This document shows positions 32,649 through 43,587 of a stretch of 64,000 nt of DNA, in pieces. Where the stretch lies: contig JAGKQI010000098.1 of the NCBI GenBank assembly GCA_018806915.1, forward strand, positions 1,488,001 to 1,552,000. The letters run 5' to 3'. The notes beneath the pieces were generated by a model. It made no database searches and was not told the origin of the DNA. It saw only the letters and a program-made list of their open reading frames with translations. The stretch comes from Phytophthora colocasiae (lineage: Eukaryota; Oomycota; Peronosporomycetes; Peronosporales; Peronosporaceae). Numbering within the stretch: position 1 is the stretch's first letter; every line of letters starts with the position of its first letter. The position numbers were made by a program, and so were the translations under genes.

Positions 32649-35600
32649 TGGCCTCTTCCTAAAGAGCAATGCGACGTCATTGACGCCTTCTTCCGTGCTA
32701 AGCACGCGGCGGGTCTCGTGCGCGAGAGCAAGTCTCCGCACTCCGCGCCAACGTTCTGTGTCAGAAAGCCGAATGGCAAGTGGCGTATCGTTCACGCTTT
32801 TAACAAGCTCAACGCTGCCACGATTCCGGCGCAGACGCCGATTCCTAGGAAGGATGTTCTTCAGAACAACATGGTGGGTTGCACCATGTACAGTGCGCTC
32901 GACTTAGTCGATGGCTACTATCAGGTGCTCATGCAAGCCAGTGATATTCCGCTTACAGCGGTGAGCACCCCGAGCGGTATGCTCTGGGAGTGGCTCGTCA
33001 TGCCCCAAGGGCTGTCGAATGCGCCTGCAACGTTCAATCGTCTAGTGACGCAGTTGTTCAGGCCCCTACGGGCATTCGCACAGACGTACTTTGACGATGT
33101 GTTCGTCCACAGTCGTGCTGAGCACGGGAAGACTGATGTCGAGGTACACGTGGAACACGTGAGAGCAGTGCTCGAGTGCATGCGCACCAACAAGTTGTAC
33201 GCCAACGCGGACAAGTGCGTCTTTGGCGCGGAAGAAATCCCTTTCCTAGGGTGCTTCATTGGGAAGCATGGCCTTCGTGCTGATCCAGCAAAGGTCAAGG
33301 CCATTGTGGACTGGCCGGTTCCTTGAACCAGAAGGACTTGCGTAAGTGGCTGGGCTTGGCCAACTACTTGCACAAGTACAGCGAGAACTACGCTGAGTTG
33401 GCTCGGCCACTGTCGGATCTCCTTAAGAAGGATGCCAAATGGGTATGGCGTGCTGAGCACGAGAGTGCTTTCACTCGTATCAAGGATAGCCTGCTTCAGG
33501 CACCGATACTGGCGTTGCCAGACCCCGATCGTCCGTTCATCGTCGTCTGTGACGCCTCGGACTTTGCCATCGGCAGTGCTTTGCTACAAGCGGACGCCGA
33601 CGGGCGCGAACGCGTCATTGCGTTTGAGTCTCGGCAGCTCAAGGCTGCTGAGAAGAACTATCCAGTTCATGACAAGGAGCTACTTGCGATGAAGTACGCT
33701 CTCGTCAAATTCAGGGTTCACCTGCTCGGCTCCAAGCCGTTTGTGATCTACACGGATCATGCGTCACTACGCACAGCGACGCAGTCGCCTCACCTCTCGC
33801 AGAGGATGGCCCGATGGCTCTCCTTCTTTGCGGAGTATAACTTCGAGGTGAAGTACAAGCCTGGCAGGCAGAACGTCCTCGCTGACGCGTTATCGCGTCG
33901 CCCGGACTATGAGTTATCTCATGTCACCTCGGTGACAACGTCCGTGACGGACATGGTTCGAGCAGCGTACGCTCAGGACGACTCTTGTGTCGCGCTGCTT
34001 CAAGCTCTAGGGAGCGATGAGTTTAAGGACTCAAAGGTGACTCTGTCACGACGCCTAAAGGCGAGACTCCAACGCTATAGCCTGGAAGGCGGTCTGCTGT
34101 ACTACAGCACGGGTCAGGATGACCCACCACATGTGGTGGTTCCTCACGATGAGGACCTGAAGTATCGTATCCTCTATGAGGCCCACGACACGCCCACAAG
34201 CGGCCACCTCGGTCGCGAGAAGACCTACGGCTCGGTGAGCTCCATGTACTGGTGGCCGAAGATGTACAAGTGGGTCAGCACATATGTGCACACGTGCGAG
34301 ACGTGTCAGCGGGTTAAACCCTCGCCGCATGCGGCAGCGCCTTTGGCGAGCTTGCCTGTACCCTCTGGGTGTTGGCAGTCCATGAGTATGGACTTCGTGT
34401 TTGGCCTGCCGAAGGATACGGCAGGCAACACGGGCGTTGTGGTCTTGTTGACCGTCTGAGCAAGATGGCTCACCTAGCGGCTGTGCCGGACACCGTCGAT
34501 GGCGCTGGTACAGCGACGATCTTTATCGATCGGGTCTTCCGCCAGCATGGGCTGCCAGAGACCATTGTCTCGGATCGAGACCCCGTTTCACGGGTCACTT
34601 CTGGACGTCCGTCTTCAAAGTGCTTGGCACTCGACTGGACATGTCCACGGCGGATCATCCGCAGACCGACGGTCAGACTGAACGCGTGAACCGCGTCCTG
34701 GAGGACATCCTCCGCAGCGTATGTGCTGAAACGCCGAAGCGTTGGAGCGCTATGCTCCCTCTCGTTGAGTTCTCAATGAACAACGCGGTGCATGCCTCGA
34801 CAGGCTTCACCCCGTTCTACGTGAACGGCCTTGCGCATCCGCGCGTCCCGCTCACTCCGCCACGCGGTAGCCTTGGGCTTGGTGGGGGAGAGGCTGTGCC
34901 GTCGCTCGACTCCGAGCTTGCTGATGTCAGCCCCCTTGCTGTTCGCAAGCAAGTCGATGACTTCCTCTCGATGAGGCTTAGCGTCTTACGCCGTGTGCGT
35001 GACGCAATGGCTGAAAGCCAAGATGTTCAAAAGGAACAAGCTGATGCCAAAGGCAGAAGCAACATGTGGGAGTTCAAGGTCGGTGACCACGTTTTATTAA
35101 ACGCTAAGAACTCTGCCTACACACGCAGTGTCAGCCGTCTTCAAGACGAAGTTGCGGCCGCGCTTCATTGGACCGTTCACGGTCGTGGCCAAGAAGGGCC
35201 TGGCATACACGCTTGACTTGCCAAAGCGTATGCGAACACATCCTGTGTTCTACGTGGGCTTGCTTAAGCCATATCGGGACCCTGCTCTTGTGAGTTCTGA
35301 GGCACTGACGCCGAGTCGGACGAAGACTGCACGGCAGCAGGTGGCAGAGCCACAGGTGGTTGCATCCGAACCAACAGGTCTTGTCAATCCGGAGCAACGT
35401 GATGCTCGAGGTCATAGACCCGCTGATGCAGCACCAGAGGCGACTCAGACCGGTCCCCGCGACTCTAGGTCTCCTCGAGACCAGTCGCTAAGCGATGGGT
35501 CGGATGACCGACGTGGTGGTCGTGCTCCTTTACCGAGCCCACGCGGGTCTGCAAGCAATGCAGCGCGTCTACACTCGCAGCGCGAGAACCCATCGACCGC

Positions 35601-35769
35601 TCGTCCTCCTCCTGCTCTGCTCGATGAGCAAGGTGAGCTTCACTATCACGTGGATCGCCTGATGGCGCGGCGTCGTCGCCGAGGTCACAACCAGTATCTG
35701 GTGAAGTGGCGAGGTTACCCTCACTCACAGAACTCGTGGGAGTTTGAGGTGCCACTACGGCAGGATTGA
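32649..35769 (+). pseudogene. Gypsy-B#2 pol: RT, RNase H, integrase, chromodomain (frameshifted)
   Basis: RT has SPHSAPTFCVRKPNGKWR, LPQG-type MPQGLSNAPATFN and the catalytic YFDD (QTYFDDVFVHS). RNase H has CDASDFAIG and YTDHASLRT. Integrase has the HHCC zinc domain (GHLGREKTY, CETCQRVK), then MDFVFGLP, VSDRDP and DGQTERVNR of the D-D-E core. The C-terminal chromodomain (YLVKWRGYPHSQNSWE) marks a chromovirus and would target heterochromatin. Frames break at 33322 (one C missing versus 38589), 34445 (shared with the second copy), near 34582 and near 35111. The frame ends at TGA 35767. Confidence 0.88.
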
Positions 35770-36776
35770 CCCGACGTCGTTGACGCGTATGATCGGGCAC
35801 ACCCGGTGTCAGACCGCCCGGTGGGCGTGCGACGGAGTCGCCGGGTGCCAAGCACCTCCCACTAAGGTGGGAGTCCACAGGGTCGTTGCTGAGCTCAGGC
35901 TCTGACCCGTAGCTGCAATACTTGCAGCGAGCACGTCGGTGCCGTCGACGTGGCATCGAATGCTCAAACTGCAAGCGCAGTAGAGCTACATGCGCCTCGC
36001 GCGCGTGTTTCAAGGGTCTTTGACCCTTTAACAACACTGGCCAATGGCCCGGAGCTTCGCGATCATGAAGCGAAGATGATTCGTGATGAACAACCGTCTT
36101 AATGACGTTCTGTCTAAAGGGCAAGTGGTGATGGAAACGGATTCTATCCGATCACCTGACGCTAGAAGCGTTCAATGGGTATGACTATGTCATGAGGCAC
36201 TGTGGATGCCAGGGATGCCAATGCATTGGACCCCGCATGCTGCATAGCAGTAGGAGGTAGGTAAGCTCCTTCTGAGCGACAGCTTAGCTGTCTGGTGCTC
36301 GTTGTCGTGTCTACGACTGTGCTGAGCACGTGTATTCACAAGACACAGTGTCTGTGACACATAGTGGCGCTTGCGCCTGCTTCAAGGACAACTTGGGCAT
36401 CAAGCCCTGCACACAGTGCTCATCCGAGGGTCACATTAACTGTGAAGCGAGTGGGCCCCACTGCTGTGTGGTTCGTGGAACCGTTGGTAGCTTGGAAGGC
36501 TTGCCCTGTGGATCACTGATCCAGTAGTATCATAGATACGCCACCTGTGGCCTTCTTTCCATGCCCGTAGAGCCCCTTGACTCGAGCCAGTAGGATCCTA
36601 TGCTTGGTAAGCATTGGGCCCAAGTGTGTACCAAGTGGCATCGCGTACGGAGGCGTGTAACACGCACGAGAGACAGCGCCGTCCGCGCAAGGCAAGGTGC
36701 CGTGGCCATCAGCCGATAATCGCGTCGTGTGTTAACACTTTCCGGATACGGTATCCGGAATCTTGGTGGGGGAGAG
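35770..36776 (+). other. Gypsy-B#2 3' noncoding region with polypurine tract
   Basis: About 1 kb between the pol stop and LTR 4. It contains the perfect palindrome-like TCCGGATACGGTATCCGGA near 36741-36759 and ends with the polypurine tract GGTGGGGGAGAG (36765-36776), which primes plus-strand synthesis. A short Cys-rich open frame (36330-36527) lacks an ATG and is not called. Confidence 0.6.
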
Positions 36777-37197
36777 TGTAACGGGGATGTTACACGAATG
36801 TTTCTCGTTGGTGTGTGACACACGTGGATACATTTATGTGGGTACATAATAGTGTGTGACACTCATGATACATTTATGTGGGTACATAATGGTGTGGCAC
36901 ACACGAGTAGATACGTAGATGGCCTCAGAGCCTCACGTTGCATTTTGATTAGGATTTAGTATGTTAGATACTAAATCCGTTACATTTAGGATTAGGGCAA
37001 TAAAGTCAATAAAAATCAGTTTGCATTTTACATAGTTAGTGTTAGTCCTTTGTTATAGGGACACTGACTCTGTGAGTCCCGTATTTAGTGGACTACTTGG
37101 TTCTTGTATAGAACCGAAGGCTAGTGCCTTGCAAGCAGGACTCTACGAGTCAACTAAACTTCCTCTGTGCCGTGCACACCTACGCAGCCCCGCTGCA
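36777..37197 (+). repeat. Gypsy-B LTR 4 (421 bp), 3' LTR of Gypsy-B#2
   Basis: TGTAACGG...GCTGCA, followed by the target duplication GGCGG and then by the 3' half of Gypsy-B#1 starting in the middle of its protease-RT spacer. Confidence 0.93.
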
Positions 37198-37202
37198 GGC
37201 GG

Positions 37203-37918
37203 CACGTACTCCGTCGAGTGATACTGGTCGTGGACCAAGTCGATCGCTGAGTGTCTCTGACACTGGACCTGTTACGGTCATTGATTGTGCAGCGGCACGT
37301 ACTCCGTCTAGTGACGTCGGCGGTAGACCGAGTCAGTCACTGAGTGTCACTGACACTGGGCCGGGCAAGGCCATAACCTGTGCGGCGGCACGTACTCCGT
37401 CGAGTGGACGTTCGTCGGCTAGGCGACGACGTCGTAAGGCCCTATGGGCGAGACGCTCTGCGTCTGAGTCGTCCGTGACGTCAAGTGTCAACGCATGGGA
37501 GGGCTGTGGGCAGCTATACACTCTGGTTGATGGAGTGGACGGCAGTGCCGAAGGCAGCGTCCTGCTGGACGGACTGCCGAGTGTTGACAAGCTCCTTGAG
37601 CTAGAAGAGATGTCGTTCGCCGACTTTGGCGATGCCTTGAAGGCTGGCGAACTCGCCGAGGTGGTCATCGTTCGACCTGAAGAGGAGTTAAACTCATCGT
37701 CCCTCGTTGACGAGTCCGTCTTGGCCGAGGTCAAGGAGGCGCTGAGCGCCAGGAGTGGATCGGAGATCCTCAAGAATCCCTCGGATCCCTTCTACTCCTT
37801 GCTGAAGGAATATGGAGACGTTGTCTCAAAGGAACCACCGAGTGGCCTGCCTCCTGACCGAGGCGTTCGTCACGAGATCGACTTAGTTCCCGGAACTAAA
37901 TACTGCGTGACCCGGTAG
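37203..37918 (+). pseudogene. Gypsy-B#1 protease-RT spacer, 3' half, ending at UAG
   Basis: Continues the spacer interrupted at 27474. It holds the remaining minisatellite units and the conserved end GTKYCVTR followed by TAG at 37916-37918, the same codon position as in Gypsy-B#2. Immediately in frame after the stop comes the RT domain. Confidence 0.75.
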
Positions 37919-40900
37919 TGGCCTCTTCCTAAAGAGCAATGCGACGTCATTGACGCCTTCTTCCGTGCTAAGCATGCGGCGGGTCTCGTGCGCGAGAGCA
38001 AGTCTCCGCACTCCGCGCCAACGTTCTGTGTCAGAAAGCCGAATGGCAAGTGGCGTATCGTTCACGCTTTTAACAAGCTCAACGCTGCCACGATTCCGGC
38101 GCAGACGCCGATTCCTAGGAAGGATGTTCTTCAGAACAACATGGTGGGTTGCACCATGTACAGTGCGCTCGACTTAGTCGATGGCTACTATCAGGTGCTC
38201 ATGCAAGCCAGTGATATTCCGCTTACAGCGGTGAGCACCCCGAGCGGTATGCTCTGGGAGTGGCTCGTCATGCCCCAAGGGCTGTCGAATGCGCCTGCAA
38301 CGTTCAATCGTCTAGTGACGCAGTTGTTCAGGCCCCTACGGGCATTCGCACAGACGTACTTTGACGATGTGTTCGTCCACAGTCGTGCTGAGCACGGGAA
38401 GACTGATGTCGAGGTACACGTGGAACACGTGAGAGCAGTGCTCGAGTGCATGCGCACCAACAAGTTGTACGCCAACGCGGACAAGTGCGTCTTTGGCGCG
38501 GAAGAAATCCCTTTCCTAGGGTGCTTCATTGGGAAGCATGGCCTTCGTGCTGATCCAGCAAAGGTCAAGGCCATTGTGGACTGGCCGGTTCCCTTGAACC
38601 AGAAGGACTTGCGTAAGTGGCTGGGCTTGGCCAACTACTTGCACAAGTACAGCGAGAACTACGCTGAGTTGGCTCGGCCACTGTCGGATCTCCTTAAGAA
38701 GGATGCCAAATGGGTATGGCGTGCTGAGCACGAGAGTGCTTTCACTCGTATCAAGGATAGCCTGCTTCAGGCACCGATACTGGCGTTGCCAGACCCCGAT
38801 CGTCCGTTCATCGTCGTCTGTGACGCCTCGGACTTTGCCATCGGCAGTGCTTTGCTACAAGCGGACGCCGACGGGCGCGAACGCGTCATTGCGTTTGAGT
38901 CTCGGCAGCTCAAGGCTGCTGAGAAGAACTATCCAGTTCATGACAAGGAGCTACTTGCGATGAAGTACGCTCTCGTCAAATTCAGGGTTCACCTGCTCGG
39001 CTCCAAGCCGTTTGTGATCTACACGGATCATGCGTCACTACGCACAGCGACGCAGTCGCCTCACCTCTCGCAGAGGATGGCCCGATGGCTCTCCTTCTTT
39101 GCGGAGTATAACTTCGAGGTGAAGTACAAGCCTGGCAGGCAGAACGTCCTCGCTGACGCGTTATCGCGTCGCCCGGACTATGAGTTATCTCATGTCACCT
39201 CGGTGACAACGTCCGTGACGGACATGGTTCGAGCAGCGTACGCTCAGGACGACTCTTGTGTCGCGCTGCTTCAAGCTCTAGGGAGCGATGAGTTTAAGGA
39301 CTCAAAGGTGACTCTGTCACGACGCCTAAAGGCGAGACTCCAACGCTATAGCCTGGAAGGCGGTCTGCTGTACTACAGCACGGGTCAGGATGACCCACCA
39401 CGTGTGGTGGTTCCTCACGATGAGGACCTGAAGTATCGTATCCTCTATGAGGCCCACGACACGCCCACAAGCGGCCACCTCGGTCGCGAGAAGACCTACG
39501 GCTCGGTGAGCTCCATGTACTGGTGGCCGAAGATGTACAAGTGGGTCAGCACATATGTGCACACGTGCGAGACGTGTCAGCGGGTTAAACCCTCGCCGCA
39601 TGCGGCAGCGCCTTTGGCGAGCTTGCCTGTACCCTCTGGGTGTTGGCAGTCCATGAGTATGGACTTCGTGTTTGGCCTGCCGAAGGATACGGCAGGCAAC
39701 ACGGGCGTTGTGGTCTTGTTGACCGTCTGAGCAAGATGGCTCACCTAGCGGCTGTGCCGGACACCGTCGATGGCGCTGGTACAGCGACGATCTTTATCGA
39801 TCGGGTCTTCCGCCAGCATGGGCTGCCAGAGACCATTGTCTCGGATCGAGACCCCCGTTTCACGGGTCACTTCTGGACGTCCGTCTTCAAAGTGCTTGGC
39901 ACTCGACTGGACATGTCCACGGCGGATCATCCGCAGACCGACGGTCAGACTGAACGCGTGAACCGCGTCCTGGAGGACATCCTCCGCAGCGTATGTGCTG
40001 AAACGCCGAAGCGTTGGAGCGCTATGCTCCCTCTCGTTGAGTTCTCAATGAACAACGCGGTGCATGCCTCGACAGGCTTCACCCCGTTCTACGTGAACGG
40101 CCTTGCGCATCCGCGCGTCCCGCTCACTCCGCCACGCGGTAGCCTTGGGCTTGGTGGGGGAGAGGCTGTGCCGTCGCTCGACTCCGAGCTTGCTGATGTC
40201 AGCCCCCTTGCTGTTCGCAAGCAAGTCGATGACTTCCTCTCGATGAGGCTTAGCGTCTTACGCCGTGTGCGTGACGCAATGGCTGAAAGCCAAGATGTTC
40301 AAAAGGAACAAGCTGATGCCAAAGGCAGAAGCAACATGTGGGAGTTCAAGGTCGGTGACCACGTTTTATTAAACGCTAAGAACCTGCCTACACACGCAGT
40401 GTCAGCCGTCTTCAAGACGAAGTTGCGGCCGCGCTTCATTGGACCGTTCACGGTCGTGGCCAAGAAGGGCCTGGCATACACGCTTGACTTGCCAAAGCGT
40501 ATGCGAACACATCCTGTGTTCTACGTGGGCTTGCTTAAGCCATATCGGGACCCTGCTCTTGTGAGTTCTGAGGCACTGACGCCGAGTCGGACGAAGACTG
40601 CACGGCAGCAGGTGGCAGAGCCACAGGTGGTTGCATCCGAACCAACAGGTCTTGTCAATCCGGAGCAACGTGATGCTCGAGGTCATAGACCCGCTGATGC
40701 AGCACCAGAGGCGACTCAGACCGGTCCCCGCGACTCTAGGTCTCCTCGAGACCAGTCGCTAAGCGATGGGTCGGATGACCGACGTGGTGGTCGTGCTCCT
40801 TCACCGAGCCCACGCGGGTCTGCAAGCAATGCAGCGCGTCTACACTCGCAGCGCGAGAACCCATCGACCGCTCGTCCTCCTCCTGCTCTGCTCGATGAGC

Positions 40901-41181
40901 AAGGTGAGCTTCACTATCACGTGGATCGCCTGATGGCGCGGCGTCGTCGCCGAGGTCACAACCAGTATCTGGTGAAGTGGCGAGGTTACCTCACTCACAG
41001 AACTCGTGGGAGTTTGAGGTGCCACTACGGCAGGATTGACCCGACGTCGTTGACGCGTATGATCGGGCACACCGGTGTCAGACCGCCCGGTGGGCGTGCG
41101 ACGGAGTCGCCGGGTGCCAAGCACCTCCCACTAAGGTGGGAGTCCACAGGGTCGTTGCTGAGCTCAGGCTCTGACCCGTAG
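37919..41181 (+). pseudogene. Gypsy-B#1 pol: RT to chromodomain
   Basis: Better preserved than the copy in Gypsy-B#2: one open frame from 37919 to 39730 covers RT, RNase H and the integrase zinc domain. A frameshift near 39715 (VVVLLTV then stop), present in both copies, separates it from the integrase core and C terminus (about 39720-41181, DRLSKMAHLA, VSDRDPRFTGHFW, DHPQTDGQTERVN). A missing C near 40989 shifts the frame inside the chromodomain, so its second half is lost. The shared break near 39715 could be an old mutation or a repeated sequencing error at a T run. Confidence 0.85.
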
Positions 41182-42045
41182 CTGCAATACTTGCAGCGAG
41201 CACGTCGGTGCCGTCGACGTGGCATCGAATGCTCAAACTGCAAGCGCAGTAGAGCTACATGCGCCTCGCGCGCGTGTTTCAAGGGTCTTTGACCCTTTAA
41301 CAACACTGGCCAATGGCCCGGAGCTTCGCGATCATGAAGCGAAGATGATTCGTGATGAACAACCGTCTTAATGACGTTCTGTCTAAAGGGCAAGTGGTGA
41401 TGGAAACGGATTCTATCCGATCACCTGACGCTAGAAGCGTTCAATGGGTATGACTATGTCATGAGGCACTGTGGATGCCAGGGATGCCAATGCATTGGAC
41501 CCCGCATGCTGCATAGCAGTAGGAGGTAGGTAAGCTCCTTCTGAGCGACAGCTTAGCTGTCTGGTGCTCGTTGTCGTGTCTACGACTGTGCTGAGCACGT
41601 GTATTCACAAGACACAGTGTCTGTGACACATAGTGGCGCTTGCGCCTGCTTCAAGGACAACTTGGGCATCAAGCCCTGCACACAGTGCTCATCCGAGGGT
41701 CACATTAACTGTGAAGCGAGTGGGCCCCACTGCTGTGTGGTTCGTGGAACCGTTGGTAGCTTGGAAGGCTTGCCCTGTGGATCACTGATCCAGTAGTATC
41801 ATAGATACGCCACCTGTGGCCTTCTTTCCATGCCCGTAGAGCCCCTTGACTCGAGCCAGTAGGATCCTATGCTTGGTAAGCAGGGGGCCCAAGTGTGTAC
41901 CAAGTGGCATCGCGTACGGAGGCGTGTAACACGCACGAGAGACAGCGCCGTCCGCGCAAGGCAAGGTGCCGTGGCCATCAGCCGATAATCGCGTCGTGTG
42001 TTAACACTTTCCGGATACGGTATCCGGAATCTTGGTGGGGGAGAG
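41182..42045 (+). other. Gypsy-B#1 3' noncoding region
   Basis: Near-identical to 35905-36776, with the same polypurine tract (42034-42045) directly before LTR 5 and a local change at 41880-41887 (CAGGGGGCCC against CATTGGGCCC). Confidence 0.6.
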
Positions 42046-42466
42046 TGTAACGGGGATGTTACACGAATGTTTCTCGTTGGTGTGTGACACACGTGGATAC
42101 ATTTATGTGGGTACATAATAGTGTGTGACACTCATGATACATTTATGTGGGTACATAATGGTGTGGCACACACGAGTAGATACGTAGATGGCCTCAGAGC
42201 CTCACGTTGCATTTTGATTAGGATTTAGTATGTTAGATACTAAATCCGTTACATTTAGGATTAGGGCAATAAAGTCAATAAAAATCAGTTTGCATTTTAC
42301 ATAGTTAGTGTTAGTCCTTTGTTATAGGGACACTGACTCTGTGAGTCCCGTATTTAGTGGACTACTTGGTTCTTGTATAGAACCGAAGGCTAGTGCCTTG
42401 CAAGCAGGACTCTACGAGTCAACTAAACTTCCTCTGTGCCGTGCACACCTACACAGCCCCGCTGCA
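42046..42466 (+). repeat. Gypsy-B LTR 5 (421 bp), 3' LTR of Gypsy-B#1
   Basis: Differs from LTR 2-4 at a single visible site near its end (CACACAGCC against CACGCAGCC). Followed by CGTCC, the duplication that matches the left side of LTR 1. Confidence 0.93.
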
Positions 42467-42471
42467 CGTCC

Positions 42472-43587
42472 CCCATGTCGAGGGCGCTCACTGCCCCGCG
42501 CACTGATCCGCCAGTGCGCACGCCATGGATGCCTACTGAGGCAGAGATCCATGACCGGTTCGGTGCTAGTTCACCACCGAACCCGATACTGTTGTACTCA
42601 TGCAACAGTATCAACGACGACGACGTCGCCGCTAAGGTTGGCTTTGAGTCCGAGACTCAAAGACGCGACTACTTAATCGGACTCTTCCACGAGCTCCGAT
42701 ACTATGCAGCGAAGAAGACTTCGCGCAAGAGCAAAGTGCCAGAGTGGCAGGCACTTTGTCAGTCGTGGAATGCCTTTGTTGATAACTTCAACAAAGACCC
42801 GAAGGCGTATCGCGAGCGCGTTGCTGCGGCTCGCGATCGCTACTACACTTACACTACGCGTGGTAAGTGTGAACGCCTCCATGATCAATCCATGGAAGCG
42901 GGGATCCCATGTGCCGTTCCCTTTGGCACACCCTGTCCGTGTTGCCAACCTTTGGCAACACGTCTCACCGAAAGTGATCTCCTGGGGTACACGGTCGTCC
43001 GTGTACCCGATCACATCAAGGATCTCCGTGGTCGTATTGTGCCACGCGAGGCTCCGAGTGCTGTGGCTAACCGCAGCACTCCTCGTGCATGGCTTACCCC
43101 TGCATGTTATGGTGGGCTTCGTACGCCATCACCATTTCCGGAACGTCCTCCATCAGGACGTTCCGCGGCTCCCATGTATCTCGATGGGGAGGAAATCCTC
43201 TCCAACGAATACGAAAACGAACCCCTTGAGAGTCCGTTCTCTTATGAGCCACGATCCGCTCCACAATCCAGCGGATCGCTCCACGCGCGTCGCGCAACGG
43301 CGGCGGAGGGGGTGGGAACACTCCCTCCGCATGGTCAACGCTATGACCATGACGATCGTGCCCTGCACGATCGCGTTGCTGCGCTGGAGCAGACACAGAG
43401 CGCTGAGATAGCTGCTCTGAAGCAGGAGGTTCGTGTCCTCCGTGCTGAGGTCTGCGAGGCAGCTCAGACTGCCTCGAACCTCTCGTCCGGTCTTGGGACG
43501 AGAGTGAGCCGGTTGATCGACCGTGTTGACGGTCTCGAGAAGGCCTTCCAGGCCTCTCGCACTGCTCAGTCGGACTACCAACCCTAG
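42472..43587 (+). CDS. Gypsy-A antisense ORF, C-terminal part
   Basis: Continues the frame of 23280-23711 after Gypsy-B#1. It encodes a basic helical domain (RRDYLIGLFHELRYYAAKK, WQALCQSWNAFVDNFN, ARDRYYTYTTRGKC), a Cys cluster (CAVPFGTPCPCC), a Pro/Arg/Ser-rich stretch and a coiled coil near the end (DRVAALEQTQSAEIAALKQE, VSRLIDRVDGLEK). The last 494 bp overlap the chromodomain end of pol on the other strand. The frame shows no stop despite the dense hairpins, which argues for selection. Function unknown; an RNA- or chromatin-binding accessory protein is possible. Confidence 0.7.
   Translation, partial: PMSRALTAPRTDPPVRTPWMPTEAEIHDRFGASSPPNPILLYSCNSINDDDVAAKVGFESETQRRDYLIGLFHELRYYAAKKTSRKSKVPEWQALCQSWNAFVDNFNKDPKAYRERVAAARDRYYTYTTRGKCERLHDQSMEAGIPCAVPFGTPCPCCQPLATRLTESDLLGYTVVRVPDHIKDLRGRIVPREAPSAVANRSTPRAWLTPACYGGLRTPSPFPERPPSGRSAAPMYLDGEEILSNEYENEPLESPFSYEPRSAPQSSGSLHARRATAAEGVGTLPPHGQRYDHDDRALHDRVAALEQTQSAEIAALKQEVRVLRAEVCEAAQTASNLSSGLGTRVSRLIDRVDGLEKAFQASRTAQSDYQP
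42557..43585. repeat. Dense perfect inverted repeats within the antisense ORF
   Basis: Perfect stems (arms) include 42557-42565/42575-42583, 42585-42594/42603-42612, 42642-42650/42654-42662, 42732-42740/42750-42758, 42774-42781/42789-42796, 42845-42852/42863-42870, 42938-42946/42954-42962 and 42985-42994/42999-43008. Others follow up to the CGGACTACC/GGTAGTCCG pair at the stop codon. Arms are 8-10 bp and loops 3-10 nt. Confidence 0.9.

Larger units (their letters stand above)
29704..37197 (+). mobile_element. Gypsy-B#2, full-length element nested in Gypsy-B#1
   Basis: 7,494 bp from LTR 3 (29704-30124) to LTR 4 (36777-37197). The 5-bp duplication GGCGG precedes LTR 3 (and LTR 2) and follows LTR 4 (37198-37202). 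The sequence broken there rejoins perfectly to match the intact interior of this element at 31921-31945, so this is an insertion of one family member into another. Order: gag, protease, RT, RNase H, integrase, chromodomain. Several one-base homopolymer differences break the frames. Confidence 0.9.
23712..42466 (+). mobile_element. Gypsy-B#1 LTR retrotransposon (interrupted and partly duplicated)
   Basis: Outer LTRs at 23712-25666 (interrupted by a Tc1 element) and 42046-42466, flanked by the 5-bp duplication CGTCC (23707-23711 and 42467-42471). Its own internal region is split at 27474/37203 by Gypsy-B#2, with duplication GGCGG on both sides (27470-27474 and 37198-37202). The 5' piece (LTR plus 1,808 bp of gag-pro) is present twice in tandem with period 2,229 bp (starts 27475 and 29704). 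The 3' piece (37203-42045) holds the rest of pol. Plus strand, opposite to Gypsy-A. Confidence 0.9.

Noticed and set aside
36330..36527. Cys-rich 65-codon ORF in the Gypsy-B 3' region (also at 41599-41796)
   Set aside because: No ATG start, no signal peptide or membrane segment, and presence in both copies follows from their near-identity.
27475..42466. Initial reading of the five Gypsy-B LTRs as a simple recombination array
   Set aside because: The GGCGG duplication on both sides of LTR 2/3 and LTR 4, and exact rejoining of the split interior, show a nested insertion plus one tandem duplication.
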